A stretch of DNA of 64,000 nt from Paracoccaceae bacterium (GCA_033344815.1 JAWPMR010000001.1:2528136-2592135), one strand, 5' to 3'. Positions 25,217-34,393 are shown, counted from the stretch's first letter. The notes: generated by a model from the sequence alone, not told the origin. Translations and numbers: made by a program.

Positions 25217-26299
25217 TCAGGTTCCGGATTTGATCTTGGTCCAAAGCCGCGTGACGGTTCGCTGCACCCGTGCCGGATACGGTGTGGTCGTGTAAAGGTT
25301 TTCAAGTGTTGCTGCATCAGGATAGATCGCCGGATCGCCGATGACGTCTTCTTCCAGAAGAGGTTGGGATGCCACATTGCCGTTAGCATAGTAGACGTAG
25401 TTGGACGCATCGGCCATGTTCTGCGCATCCATGATAAAGTTCAGGAAAACATGCGCAGCCTCGGGGTTCGGCGCGTCAACCGGGATTGCCATCTGGTCAA
25501 ACCACATCAATGCGCCTTCGGATGGCGCATTATAGACAATTTCGACACCGTTACCTGCCTCGGCTGCACGGTCGCGCGCTTGCAGAATATCACCGGACCA
25601 TCCAAACGCCACGCAGATATCACCGTTGGCCAGCGCATTGATGTATTCCGAACTATGGAATTTCTGAATATACGGACGCACACCGGCGAGGACTGCTTCG
25701 GCCTTGCCGATGACCTCTGGATCATGACTGTCGGGATCCTCGCCGATGAATTTCAGTGCGGCGGGGATCATTTCTGACGGCGCATCGAGGAAATGAACGC
25801 CACATTGAGACAGTTTTTCCATGCTTGCCGGGTCAAAAATCAAATTCAACGATCCTATTGGAGCATCAGCTCCCAATAGTTCCTGAACCTTTCCGACGTT
25901 CGCCCCGATGCCGGTCGTGCCCCACATGTAATTGATCGAATAAGCATTCTCGGGATCATACTGAACAGTACGGGTTTTGACCGTATCCCACATATTTGCC
26001 AGATTTGGCAGCTTGCTTGCATCCAGTTTCTGGAAGGCTCCCGCTGTGATCTGTCGCTGCAAAAATGTTCCAGAAGGGACGACGACATCATACCCGGAGC
26101 CGCCTGCCAGCATCTTGGTCTCCAGAACCTCATTGCTGTCGAACACGTCATAGATCAGATCAATGCCGGTTTCGTCTTCAAATTTCTGCAACAAGGCTTC
26201 GTCGATGTAGTCGGACCAATTATAAACACGGACCTCATCGGAGAAGGCTGCTGTGGCGCATAGCGCAACAATTGCGCTGCTCAGCAAAAGCTTATTCAT
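25217..26299 (-). CDS. potF: periplasmic polyamine-binding protein (PotF-like)
   Basis: 360 residues from the ATG at 26299, giving a clean Sec signal (about 1-19, ending TAAFS). The mature N-terminus EVRVYNWSDYIDEALLQKFE is typical of PotF/PotD. Aromatic and acidic residues of the polyamine site appear in WGTTGIGAN, FGWSGDILQARDRA and MWFDQMAIPVDAPN. It delivers putrescine or a related polyamine to the permease pair. It is the first gene of the operon and diverges from the GntR regulator. A small GC hairpin (26321-26337) lies in its leader. Confidence 0.9.
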   Translation of the reverse strand: MNKLLLSSAIVALCATAAFSDEVRVYNWSDYIDEALLQKFEDETGIDLIYDVFDSNEVLETKMLAGGSGYDVVVPSGTFLQRQITAGAFQKLDASKLPNLANMWDTVKTRTVQYDPENAYSINYMWGTTGIGANVGKVQELLGADAPIGSLNLIFDPASMEKLSQCGVHFLDAPSEMIPAALKFIGEDPDSHDPEVIGKAEAVLAGVRPYIQKFHSSEYINALANGDICVAFGWSGDILQARDRAAEAGNGVEIVYNAPSEGALMWFDQMAIPVDAPNPEAAHVFLNFIMDAQNMADASNYVYYANGNVASQPLLEEDVIGDPAIYPDAATLENLYTTTPYPARVQRTVTRLWTKIKSGT

Positions 26300-26344
26300 T
26301 TCATACTCCCGTTGATATTGGCCGGGTTTGCCCCGGCTCAACCG

Positions 26345-26387
26345 AATTTGATCAATTTTTGCCTCACTCGGCAAGATGCTTTATGCT
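26345..26387 (+). promoter_or_regulatory. gntR promoter with candidate GntR operator
   Basis: A sigma-70-like promoter reads TTGCCT (26359-26364), 17 bases, TATGCT (26382-26387), pointing to the regulator at 26452. The near-palindrome AATTTGATCAATTTTT (26345-26360), centred on TTGATCAA, abuts and overlaps the -35 box. The ten-base core AATTTGATCA recurs inside the aminotransferase promoter at 27165, suggesting one regulator for both. It also lies in the potF leader on the other strand. Confidence 0.6.
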
Positions 26388-26451
26388 TTCACGCGATAGC
26401 AACCTGCGCAAGGCATCGGGTCGCTTTCCACGTGAACACCGAGGACGGACC

Positions 26452-27141
26452 ATGCAATTGCTCACAAATCCAGCACCCGCTGATCCATACATAGAAAGAA
26501 AACTGCCCGCCCATCAACACGTATACGAGCAGCTCAGAACACGCATTCTTTTTGGTGATTTAGCACCAGGTCAAGCCGTCACCATTCAAGGCCTTGTCGA
26601 TGATCTAAGTGCCGGTATGACGCCAGTACGTGAAGCGATCCGGCGCCTGACCTCTGACGGCGCATTACGCATGATGGGCAATCGGCGCGTAATCGTTCCG
26701 GTTTTGACGGCTCACTGCATCGAACAGCTTGATTTTATGAGACAATCCTTGGAGCCACAACTTGCCCGATTGGCTACGGCACATGTGAAGGGAAGTGTGT
26801 TAAGCGCATTGCGAGCGGAGGATGACGCACTAAATCAGGCAATTTCCCGTGGAGACATTTCAGGCTATTTGACGCGAAACTATCGCTTTCATAAAACGCT
26901 CTATGAGGCCGCAGAAGCCCCTATTCTCAGCGCCACTGTTGACAGGCTGTGGCTGCGATTTGCCCCCTCCCTGCGTGTTGTGTGCGGCCGATACGGAACG
27001 CTTAATCTACCCGACAAACATGCAGATGTATTGAGTGCTCTTTCCGAGGGAAACGCAGATATGGCGGCCCGCGCCATGGCCGAGGACGTTCACCAAGGCA
27101 TGCGGCAAATTCGGGATGCGCTGGACTCTGACACCCGTTGA
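26452..27141 (+). CDS. GntR-family (FCD) regulator of polyamine genes
   Basis: 229 residues from the ATG at 26452, with GAGGAC upstream. The N-terminal winged helix-turn-helix (about 20-85) contains VYEQLRTRILFGDLAPGQAV and MTPVREAIRRLTSDGAL, classic GntR. The C-terminal all-helical FCD ligand domain (about 95-220) has the conserved Asp/His pattern in NYRFHKTLYEAAEAP and HADVLSALSEGNADMAARAM. It stands between the divergent polyamine transporter and the aminotransferase gene, so a polyamine or its breakdown product is the likely ligand. Autoregulation is suggested by the operator in its own promoter. Confidence 0.9.
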   Translation: MQLLTNPAPADPYIERKLPAHQHVYEQLRTRILFGDLAPGQAVTIQGLVDDLSAGMTPVREAIRRLTSDGALRMMGNRRVIVPVLTAHCIEQLDFMRQSLEPQLARLATAHVKGSVLSALRAEDDALNQAISRGDISGYLTRNYRFHKTLYEAAEAPILSATVDRLWLRFAPSLRVVCGRYGTLNLPDKHADVLSALSEGNADMAARAMAEDVHQGMRQIRDALDSDTR

Positions 27142-27152
27142 TCCCGATTCGA

Positions 27153-27180
27153 TTGACTCTGAATAATTTGATCATATTCT
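27153..27180 (+). promoter_or_regulatory. aminotransferase promoter with embedded operator
   Basis: TTGACT (27153-27158), a 16-base spacer and TATTCT (27175-27180) make a good sigma-70-like promoter 48 bases before the aminotransferase start. The spacer and -10 region hold AATTTGATCATATT (27165-27178), which shares the ten-base core AATTTGATCA with the site at 26345. A repressor bound here would block RNA polymerase directly. Confidence 0.6.
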
Positions 27181-27227
27181 CATCGCCAAGGCGTTAGACC
27201 GCCATATTCTTGCCCCCAGGTGCTGTC

Positions 27228-28625
27228 ATGTCTGCAATCACAAACCATATGCCCACTGCCGAATTGCAAGCATTGGACTCTGCTCATCATATGCATCCCT
27301 TCACGACCAATGAAGAATTGGCCGAGAAAGGCGCACGTATTATCACCCGGGCCAAAGGGGTGTTTCTAACGGACAGTGAAGGCAATCAGATCCTTGATGC
27401 GATGGCTGGCTTGTGGTGTGTAAACATCGGGTATGGGCGCCCCGAAATGGCAGAGGTTGCCGCCCGGCAAATGATGGAACTGCCCTACTACAATACCTTT
27501 TTCATGACCACGCATGTCCCTGCGATCGCTCTGGCTCAAGAAATAGCCAAACTAGCGCCCGAGGGTTTGAACCACGTGTTCTTTGCCGGGTCCGGATCTG
27601 AAGCAAATGACACCAATATCCGGATGGTGCGTACGTATTGGGCGGAAAAAGGCAAGCCATCCAAGTCGCATATTATAAGTCGCAAGAACGCGTATCACGG
27701 CTCTTCGGTTGGATCAGGCTCGCTTGGCGGTATGACGTATATGCACGCACAGGGTGGTCTGCCTATTCCGGGTATCCATCACATCAACCAACCTGACTGG
27801 TGGGCCGAAGGCGGGGATATGACGCCTGAGGATTTTGGCCTTGCCCGTGCGCAGGAGTTGGAGGCCAAAATCCTCGAACTGGGAGAAGACAAGGTTGCTG
27901 CCTTTATCGCGGAACCTATTCAGGGTGCGGGTGGCGTTGTTGTGCCACCGATGACCTATTGGCCGGAAATACAGCGTATTTGTGATAAATACGAGATCCT
28001 GTTGATTGCGGACGAAGTCATTTGTGGGTTCGGTCGCACAGGGAATTGGTTTGGTAGTCAGACCTTTGGTATCCGCCCAGATATTATGACCATCGCAAAG
28101 GGCCTTAGCTCTGGGTACCAACCGATTGGTGGTTCCATCGTTTGTGATGAGATTGCGGAAGTCATTGGCGCGACTGAATTTAATCACGGATATACCTATT
28201 CCGGCCATCCGGTTGCCGCTGCCGTCGCACTGGAAAACCTGCGAATTTTGCAGGAGGAAAATATCGTGGAAAGGGTCCGCACTCTGGGCGGCCCAGCGTT
28301 GCAAACAGGACTGGAGACGCTCAAGGATCATCCGCTCGTTGGTGGCATCTCGATCAAGGGTATGATGGCATCCATACCACTCACTCCCGATAAGGAAAGT
28401 CGCGCGAAATTTGCGACAGATGCAGGCACCGTTGGATACATGTGTCGCGAGAGGTGCTTCGCAAACAATCTGGTCATGCGACATGTGGGCGACAGGATGA
28501 TCATTTCGCCACCTCTGGTGATTGAACCAGAAGAAATCGACCTTTTGGTTGCCCGTGCAACGAAAGCTCTGGATGAAACTTATTCTGAGTTAAGAGAGCA
28601 AAACCTGCTCAATGCGGCGTCTTGA
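27228..28625 (+). CDS. class III aminotransferase, putrescine/polyamine-pyruvate type (SpuC-like)
   Basis: 465 residues from the ATG at 27228. An upstream TTG is less likely. The PLP-dependent fold is shown by FAGSGSEANDTNIRM, the Asp of LIADEVICGFGRTG and the cofactor lysine in TIAKGLSSGYQPIGG. The N-terminal HHMHPFTTNEEL is typical of the putrescine/spermidine-pyruvate aminotransferase group, which moves the amine of putrescine to pyruvate in the cytoplasm. Its place beside polyamine transporters supports that substrate. It may substitute for the ruined oxidase at 20995. Other omega-amines remain possible substrates. Confidence 0.88.
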   Translation: MSAITNHMPTAELQALDSAHHMHPFTTNEELAEKGARIITRAKGVFLTDSEGNQILDAMAGLWCVNIGYGRPEMAEVAARQMMELPYYNTFFMTTHVPAIALAQEIAKLAPEGLNHVFFAGSGSEANDTNIRMVRTYWAEKGKPSKSHIISRKNAYHGSSVGSGSLGGMTYMHAQGGLPIPGIHHINQPDWWAEGGDMTPEDFGLARAQELEAKILELGEDKVAAFIAEPIQGAGGVVVPPMTYWPEIQRICDKYEILLIADEVICGFGRTGNWFGSQTFGIRPDIMTIAKGLSSGYQPIGGSIVCDEIAEVIGATEFNHGYTYSGHPVAAAVALENLRILQEENIVERVRTLGGPALQTGLETLKDHPLVGGISIKGMMASIPLTPDKESRAKFATDAGTVGYMCRERCFANNLVMRHVGDRMIISPPLVIEPEEIDLLVARATKALDETYSELREQNLLNAAS

Positions 28626-28865
28626 GGGTGCAAATCCAAGACTTTATGAACCTCACGCAGCACTAAACCCACGGGAGATTCGCTTATCTTGAACCGGTTC
28701 TTCAGAGATTCCGCGCATATTTCCGGCGCTATGCGGCAAAATCGCCTTGAATCGCACCTGTTACCAATTGTTCTTTGTTAAGCGTTTGCACCCTGCCGGG
28801 ACAATCGTGTTACCTTTGTTCCAATCAGTGCGGAAAACCGCCGGTCCAAAAACGGGGAGCCACTC

Positions 28866-29966
28866 TTGGCCGATACAACAAATGCTGACGCGTTCGTCGA
28901 GTTCGACCGCGTTCAAAAGAGCTATGATGGCGAGAATCTGGTTGTCAAAGATCTGAACCTGTCAATGCCGAAAGGTGAATTCCTGACAATGCTCGGACCG
29001 TCTGGGTCTGGCAAGACAACCTGCCTCATGATGCTGGCGGGATTTGAAACCGCAACCCATGGCGACATCCGCCTTGATGGCGTTTCAATCAACAATATCC
29101 CACCGCACAAACGTGGCATCGGCATGGTCTTTCAAAACTATGCGCTTTTCCCGCACATGACCGTGGCAGAAAACCTCTCTTTTCCGCTGGAAGTGCGTAA
29201 GATGGGTAAGTCTGAACGCGAGAAAAAGATCAAGCGGGCATTGGACATGGTTCAGATGGGCGATTTTGCCGGGCGACGCCCCTCGCAGCTTTCAGGTGGT
29301 CAGCAACAGCGGATCGCCCTGTCTCGCGCCCTGGTATTCGAACCGGAACTCGTTCTGATGGACGAGCCGCTCGGCGCACTGGACAAACAGTTGCGTGAAA
29401 CGCTCCAGTTCGAGATTACGAAACTGGCCCATGATCTTGGCATTACAGTGGTCTACGTAACCCACGATCAGACAGAAGCACTGACGATGTCGGACCGGGT
29501 GGCGGTGTTCGATGACGGGCGCATTCAACAATTGGCGCCGCCGGACAAACTCTATGAAGAGCCCGAAAACAGTTTCGTGGCGCAATTCATCGGGGAAAAC
29601 AATACGCTCGAAGGTATCGTTAAAGAGATTAAGGGCGGCTCGGCGCTGGTGGAACTGGACGGTGGTGAAATGATTGACGCCAAGCCCGTCAATGTGGCCG
29701 CCGCCGGGGACCGAACCCGCGTTTCGATCCGGCCTGAACGGGTGGAATACAACAAGGATCGCCTGAGCGCGGATGCGCACACATTGAAAGCCGAAGTTCT
29801 GGAATTCGTCTATATGGGCGATATATTTCGGACTCGCTTGCGCGTGGCCGGAACGGACGAATTCATCATCAAGACCCGGAATGCACCTGATGTGGAACGC
29901 CTGAGCCCGGGACAACAGATTGAGATCGGTTGGCTACCGCAAGATTGCCGTGCATTGGACGCCTGA
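28866..29966 (+). CDS. ABC transporter ATP-binding protein, polyamine-type (second system)
   Basis: 366 residues from TTG at 28866, the only start that keeps the family N-terminus; GGGGAG lies a few bases upstream. Walker A is GPSGSGKTT, the signature is LSGGQQQRIALSRAL and Walker B is LVLMDEPLGALD, with a C-terminal TOBE domain (about 275-365). It is the first gene of a five-gene operon with its own binding protein and permeases. The 240 bases upstream (28626-28865) hold no gene and should contain the operon promoter, which I could not define. Confidence 0.9.
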   Translation: MADTTNADAFVEFDRVQKSYDGENLVVKDLNLSMPKGEFLTMLGPSGSGKTTCLMMLAGFETATHGDIRLDGVSINNIPPHKRGIGMVFQNYALFPHMTVAENLSFPLEVRKMGKSEREKKIKRALDMVQMGDFAGRRPSQLSGGQQQRIALSRALVFEPELVLMDEPLGALDKQLRETLQFEITKLAHDLGITVVYVTHDQTEALTMSDRVAVFDDGRIQQLAPPDKLYEEPENSFVAQFIGENNTLEGIVKEIKGGSALVELDGGEMIDAKPVNVAAAGDRTRVSIRPERVEYNKDRLSADAHTLKAEVLEFVYMGDIFRTRLRVAGTDEFIIKTRNAPDVERLSPGQQIEIGWLPQDCRALDA

Positions 29967-30078
29967 TGCGCGCGAGTTGACGTGTCCCTGCGCGGGCACG
30001 ATCAAAAGAGAGGCGGCGATCAAGCCTGTTGTCGCCAGCCTCTGGACACGAAACGGGCACATAAATGGGAGACTATCA

Positions 30079-31185
30079 ATGAAACTGAGCAAAACGCTTT
30101 TGACATCCACCGCACTGACCGTTGCGGCTGGTATGTCTTTCGCTGACGGCCATATGGCCAACGAGATGACCATCGTAAGCTGGGGCGGCGCCTATTCGAA
30201 CTCGCAGCAGCAAGCCTACCACAACCCATACGCCGAGAAGACTGGCGTCAAGATCATCAATGACGAGTCCTCTGCCGAGGCTGTGGCCAAATTGCGGGCG
30301 ATGAACGAAGCTGGCAACGTCACATGGGACGTGGTCGACGTGGTGGCCTCCGACGCGATTCGCCTGTGTGATGAAGGCCTGGCGATGGAAATCGACTTTG
30401 ACGAACAGCTCGCTGCGGCACCTGATGGCACGTCAGCTTCCGATGATTTCGGCGACCTGTTGGTATCTGATTGCTTCATACCACAGATCGTTTACTCGAC
30501 GACCTTCGGCTACCGCACCGATATGGTGGGCGATACGCCGCCAACGTCAGTTTGCGCAGTCTTTGACACGGACGCATATCCAGGCAAGCGCGCCCTTGAA
30601 AAGCGCCCTATCAACAACATGGAATGGGCGTTGCTCTGTGACGGTGTTGCCAAGGACGAAGTTTATGACGTTCTGGAAACCGACGAAGGCCAACAACAGG
30701 CTCTCGACAAGCTCGCGACCATCAAGGACGACGTAATCTGGTGGTCAGCCGGTGCAGACACGCCGCAGCTGTTGGCGGATGGCGAAATCGTTATGGGCTC
30801 AACATACAACGGTCGTTTGTTCTCGGTGATCGAAGAGCAAGACCAGCCCGTTGCAATGCTTTGGGACGCGCAGGTGTTTGATCTGGACGGTTGGATCATC
30901 CCTGCCGGTCTGAGCGACGAGCGTAAAGCCCGTGCACTGGATTACATCTACTTTGCGACAGACACACAGCGTCTCGCGGATCAGGCCAAATATATCAGCT
31001 ATGGTCCTGCGCGTGCATCTTCTGCGCCGCTAGTTGGCCAGCACGCTGATCTGGGCATCGACATGGCGCCACACATGCCAACCGATCCCAACAACGCCAA
31101 GAACACGTTCCTCTACAACTACGAGTTCTGGGCTGATTATCGCGACGACATCGACGCGAAATTCCAAGCCTGGTTGGCACAATAA
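30079..31185 (+). CDS. periplasmic binding protein, polyamine-type (PotD-like, second system)
   Basis: 368 residues from the ATG at 30079, with GGGAG upstream. A Sec signal (about 1-20, ending GMSFA) precedes a mature N-terminus beginning near MTIVSWGGAYSNSQQQAY, the pattern of extracellular solute-binding family 1 proteins for spermidine/putrescine-type cargo. WWSAGADTPQLLADGEI lies mid-protein. The cargo could be a polyamine or another small cationic or carboxylic compound. The sequence differs clearly from the PotF-like protein at 25217, so the two systems probably have different cargo. Confidence 0.88.
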   Translation: MKLSKTLLTSTALTVAAGMSFADGHMANEMTIVSWGGAYSNSQQQAYHNPYAEKTGVKIINDESSAEAVAKLRAMNEAGNVTWDVVDVVASDAIRLCDEGLAMEIDFDEQLAAAPDGTSASDDFGDLLVSDCFIPQIVYSTTFGYRTDMVGDTPPTSVCAVFDTDAYPGKRALEKRPINNMEWALLCDGVAKDEVYDVLETDEGQQQALDKLATIKDDVIWWSAGADTPQLLADGEIVMGSTYNGRLFSVIEEQDQPVAMLWDAQVFDLDGWIIPAGLSDERKARALDYIYFATDTQRLADQAKYISYGPARASSAPLVGQHADLGIDMAPHMPTDPNNAKNTFLYNYEFWADYRDDIDAKFQAWLAQ

Positions 31186-31208
31186 TCCCAATTAGAGACT
31201 GATAAAAC

Positions 31209-31237
31209 TGGCAGGGGCCTTGCGCTGGCCCCTGCCA
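31209..31237 (+). terminator. intercistronic hairpin after second binding-protein gene
   Basis: TGGCAGGGGCC (31209-31219) and GGCCCCTGCCA (31227-31237) form a perfect 11-base stem with a seven-base loop. No T run follows (AACAAACAAAGG, which holds the next ribosome-binding site), so it more likely protects the upstream mRNA from 3' decay than stops transcription. It would keep the binding protein in excess, as does the hairpin in the first system. Confidence 0.6.
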
Positions 31238-31256
31238 AACAAACAAAGGACACATC

Positions 31257-31544
31257 ATGCCCAAAGGCTACATCGTCGCCCATGTCACCGTGACGGACCC
31301 GGAAGCGTATAAGGAATACGTGATCAAGGACACGCCCATACTGGAAGGTCTTGGAGGGCGTTTTGTTATCCGCGGTGGACAATCCGAAGTGGTCGAAGGC
31401 GAAAGTTTCGAGCGGCATGTTGTCATTGAATTCCCATCATATGAAGCGGCTCAGGCCGCCTATAATGATCCCGCATATCAAGAGGTCGCTGAAATTCGGC
31501 GGCGCACGGCCAAAAGCACGATCATCGTAGTGGAAGGTGCCTGA
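31257..31544 (+). CDS. DUF1330 family protein
   Basis: 95 residues, the family length. It begins MPKGYIVAHVTVTDPEAYKEY and has RFVIRGGQSEVVEG and VVIEFPSYEAAQAAYNDPAYQ, the signature of this ferredoxin-like (dimeric alpha-beta barrel) family. The biochemical role is unknown. It lies inside the ABC operon between binding protein and permease, its TGA directly followed by the ATG of the permease gene. Co-expression suggests a role with the transported compound, which is inference. Confidence 0.85.
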   Translation: MPKGYIVAHVTVTDPEAYKEYVIKDTPILEGLGGRFVIRGGQSEVVEGESFERHVVIEFPSYEAAQAAYNDPAYQEVAEIRRRTAKSTIIVVEGA

Positions 31545-33185
31545 ATGACGGACGCGACACAAAACGCAGGCCCTATGATGGCCGCGGACGGCACCACGCT
31601 GAAATCAAGCCTGAATCGCGCCCTGAGGCGCCAGAAATTGCGTGCGCTGATGTTGATCGCACCCTTGCTGATCTTTGTTCTATTGACGTTTATCGCGCCG
31701 ATCGCCGACATGCTGTTTCGTTCTGTCGAAAACCAGATCGTTGCGGAAACCCTGCCCGAGACAACGGATGCATTAAAGGATTGGGATGCCGATCTTGGCG
31801 ACATCCCATCTGCCGACACGTTTGAAGCACTGTACAAAGACATTTTCGTCGCACAGGAGCGCAAGCTGCATACCCGTTTGGGGTCGCGACTGAATTATGA
31901 ATTGACAGGTGTATCCTCGCTGTTTCGCAAGTCGGGCCGACGCGTTGAAGATATGGGAGAGGTCTATCAGGATCAGTTCGAAGATTTGGATCCATTTTGG
32001 AAAGACAGTGAAAACTGGAATGCCCTGATGGGAACAGATAGTTGGGTGACGGCCCAGAACGCATGGGATCCCAAGTCAGCAGCGGCACAACCGCTCTTCG
32101 AAGCAAGTACGGAAATCGCAGCCCTGCTCCCAGAAACAACCGCCAGTTTTGAAGCCTTTGCGGATTTCGTACAAAACGAAGACGAGAAAAACCTGGCAAC
32201 GCAAGACCCCTGGGCCCTTGTATACTCGGCACTTTATAACGACTTGAAAACCGGGCCTGATTTATCCTCCTTCGGGGGCCCGGGTGCGGCAGAATTGCTG
32301 GCAGCCCTCGGCGCGGTAGAGGCTTTCGAGACAGTCGACTACACGGCGGCGTTCGAGGACATCGATGAGGACTGGCATGATATCGAGGTCTGGCAGACCA
32401 TCCAGACATACAGCCCTGCGTTCACCTCCGGGTATTTCCTGAATGCGGTCGATATGAAGAAATCGCCTGACGGTCCAGAAATGCGCCCGGAAAACGAACA
32501 GCTCTACATAAAGCTGTTCATTCGTACGCTGATCATGTCCCTGGTGATCACCGGCAGTTGCATATTACTGGGCTATCCCGTGGGTTGGATTCTTGCAAAC
32601 CTGCCGGCCCGAACCGCCAACTTGCTGATGATCCTCGTGCTGCTGCCATTCTGGACATCGCTGCTGGTGCGCACCTCCGCGTGGAAGGTGATGTTGCAGC
32701 AACAAGGCGTGGTGAACGATACACTGGTCTGGCTGGGCGTGGTCGCGGATGACAGCCGGCTTGCGCTCATCAACAACCAAACGGGCACGATCATCGCGAT
32801 GACGCATATCCTGCTGCCCTTCATGATTCTGCCGCTCTATTCAGTCATGAAAACGATCCCACCGACCTATCTGCGCGCTGCCAAATCTCTGGGCGCAACG
32901 AATTGGACCGCGTTCTGGCGGGTCTATTTCCCGCAATCCGTTCCCGGTATCGGCGCTGGTTCCATTCTCGTGTTCATCCTGTCGATTGGATATTACATCA
33001 CGCCCGAACTGGTAGGCGGCACCACCGGGACGTTTATTTCTAACCGGATTGCCTATCATATATCCAGCTCCCTGAACTGGGGTCTGGCGGCGGCGTTAGG
33101 GGCGATCCTCCTCGCCGTGGTCCTTGGGCTCTATTGGGCTTATGACCGCATCGTCGGCATTGACAACGTCAAGTTGGGAGGCTGA
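31545..33185 (+). CDS. ABC transporter permease with large periplasmic insertion (PotB-like, second system)
   Basis: 546 residues, almost twice the usual permease length. Helix 1 is at about 34-56. Roughly 265 hydrophilic residues then follow, outside the membrane by topology, before helix 2 at about 325-345. The C-terminal 220 residues are a normal PotB-like permease core with LLMILVLLPFWTSLLVRTSAW and the EAA-type loop RAAKSLGATNWTAFWRVYFP. It pairs with the permease at 33188. The insertion may contact the binding protein or substrate; that is not shown by sequence. Confidence 0.88.
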   Translation: MTDATQNAGPMMAADGTTLKSSLNRALRRQKLRALMLIAPLLIFVLLTFIAPIADMLFRSVENQIVAETLPETTDALKDWDADLGDIPSADTFEALYKDIFVAQERKLHTRLGSRLNYELTGVSSLFRKSGRRVEDMGEVYQDQFEDLDPFWKDSENWNALMGTDSWVTAQNAWDPKSAAAQPLFEASTEIAALLPETTASFEAFADFVQNEDEKNLATQDPWALVYSALYNDLKTGPDLSSFGGPGAAELLAALGAVEAFETVDYTAAFEDIDEDWHDIEVWQTIQTYSPAFTSGYFLNAVDMKKSPDGPEMRPENEQLYIKLFIRTLIMSLVITGSCILLGYPVGWILANLPARTANLLMILVLLPFWTSLLVRTSAWKVMLQQQGVVNDTLVWLGVVADDSRLALINNQTGTIIAMTHILLPFMILPLYSVMKTIPPTYLRAAKSLGATNWTAFWRVYFPQSVPGIGAGSILVFILSIGYYITPELVGGTTGTFISNRIAYHISSSLNWGLAAALGAILLAVVLGLYWAYDRIVGIDNVKLGG

Positions 33186-33187
33186 AC

Positions 33188-34366
33188 ATGGCTGCTTTGA
33201 CCCCTATTTCCCGCACACCGGTTTCCTTTTACGTGCCCGTGGTCGCAGCAGCCGGTGCCTTTGCCGGGCTCTTGGTTGGCACCGCGCAGGGCAATTCTTT
33301 GCTTGGCATCATGATCGGTGCCGTCCTGATGGGCGCTCTTGCCTATGGGGTCACCCAGATCGTCAAATTGGAAAAACCTTCCCGCTGGGCTTTGGTTGTG
33401 CTGCTCGCCGTCATAGGTTTCGCCTTGAGCGGGCTTGCGGCAGGCATCATCGGGGCAGCGTTTGGATGGTTTTTCGGGTGGTTCACGTTCTGGCTTTATG
33501 AGGGTCGATACCGGGCATATGTCGCGCCATACCTTACCCCCGGTCAGGTATTGTGGCACTACACCTTCCGCGTAATTTGTGGCGCGATTCTGGTGTTTCT
33601 CATCACACCGATCCTTGTGGTTATGCCGCTGAGCTTTAACGCACAGGATTTCTTTACCTTTACACCGGAAATGCTGCGCTTTGATCCTGCGGGCTATTCG
33701 CTTAAACACTATGAAGACTTCTTTACAAACGATGACTGGCAAAACGCGCTGGCCAACTCGGTAAAAATTGCGCCCATGGCGACGATCCTGTCAGTCAGCT
33801 TCGGCACCTTGGCCGCCATCGGCCTCAGCCAGCAGCACGTACCATTCAGACGCGCTATCATGGCCATTCTGATCTCACCGATGATCGTACCTTTGATCAT
33901 CTCAGCGGCCGGTATGTATTTCTTCTACAGCCGGATCGGTCTTCAAGGCACCTACATCGGTGTCGTTCTGGCGCATGCAGCTTTGGGCATTCCCTTCGTG
34001 ATTATTACAGTCACTGCAACACTTGTCGGGTTTGACAATTCTCTAACCCGCGCGGCTGCGAATATGGGCGCCGGACCCGTCACAACCTTTTTCCGTGTGC
34101 AAATGCCACTGATCCTGCCGGGCGTAATTTCGGGTGGCCTCTTTGCTTTCATTACAAGCTTTGATGAGGTAGTGGTCGTTCTCTTTGTCGGATCTGCGGG
34201 GCAAAAAACCCTGCCCTGGCAAATGTTCACAGGTTTGCGTGAACAGATCAGCCCGACGATCCTCGCCGTGGCCACGATCCTTGTAATCGTGTCAATTGCT
34301 TTGCTGACCGTGGTCGAATTGCTCAGACGCCGTTCCGAACGGCTGCGGGGCATGTCCCCCGCCTGA
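33188..34366 (+). CDS. ABC transporter permease with extra N-terminal helices (PotC-like, second system)
   Basis: 392 residues. The last 270 match a PotC-like permease with the EAA loop RAAANMGAGPVTTFFRVQMPLI. The first 125 add three or four hydrophobic helices not found in ordinary PotC, including AGIIGAAFGWFFGWFTFWLYE. It forms the channel with the preceding permease, two bases away. It is the last gene of the operon and is followed by a clear terminator. Confidence 0.9.
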   Translation: MAALTPISRTPVSFYVPVVAAAGAFAGLLVGTAQGNSLLGIMIGAVLMGALAYGVTQIVKLEKPSRWALVVLLAVIGFALSGLAAGIIGAAFGWFFGWFTFWLYEGRYRAYVAPYLTPGQVLWHYTFRVICGAILVFLITPILVVMPLSFNAQDFFTFTPEMLRFDPAGYSLKHYEDFFTNDDWQNALANSVKIAPMATILSVSFGTLAAIGLSQQHVPFRRAIMAILISPMIVPLIISAAGMYFFYSRIGLQGTYIGVVLAHAALGIPFVIITVTATLVGFDNSLTRAAANMGAGPVTTFFRVQMPLILPGVISGGLFAFITSFDEVVVVLFVGSAGQKTLPWQMFTGLREQISPTILAVATILVIVSIALLTVVELLRRRSERLRGMSPA

Positions 34367-34393
34367 CCGCGTTTTGGCTTTGAAATTGCATAG

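Noticed and set aside
27714-28484. 256-codon minus-strand reading inside the aminotransferase gene
   Set aside because: The plus-strand protein has an unambiguous PLP active site over the same bases.
28681-28700. AACCGGTT palindrome upstream of the second ABC operon
   Set aside because: It is only eight bases and expected by chance. No second copy was seen nearby.
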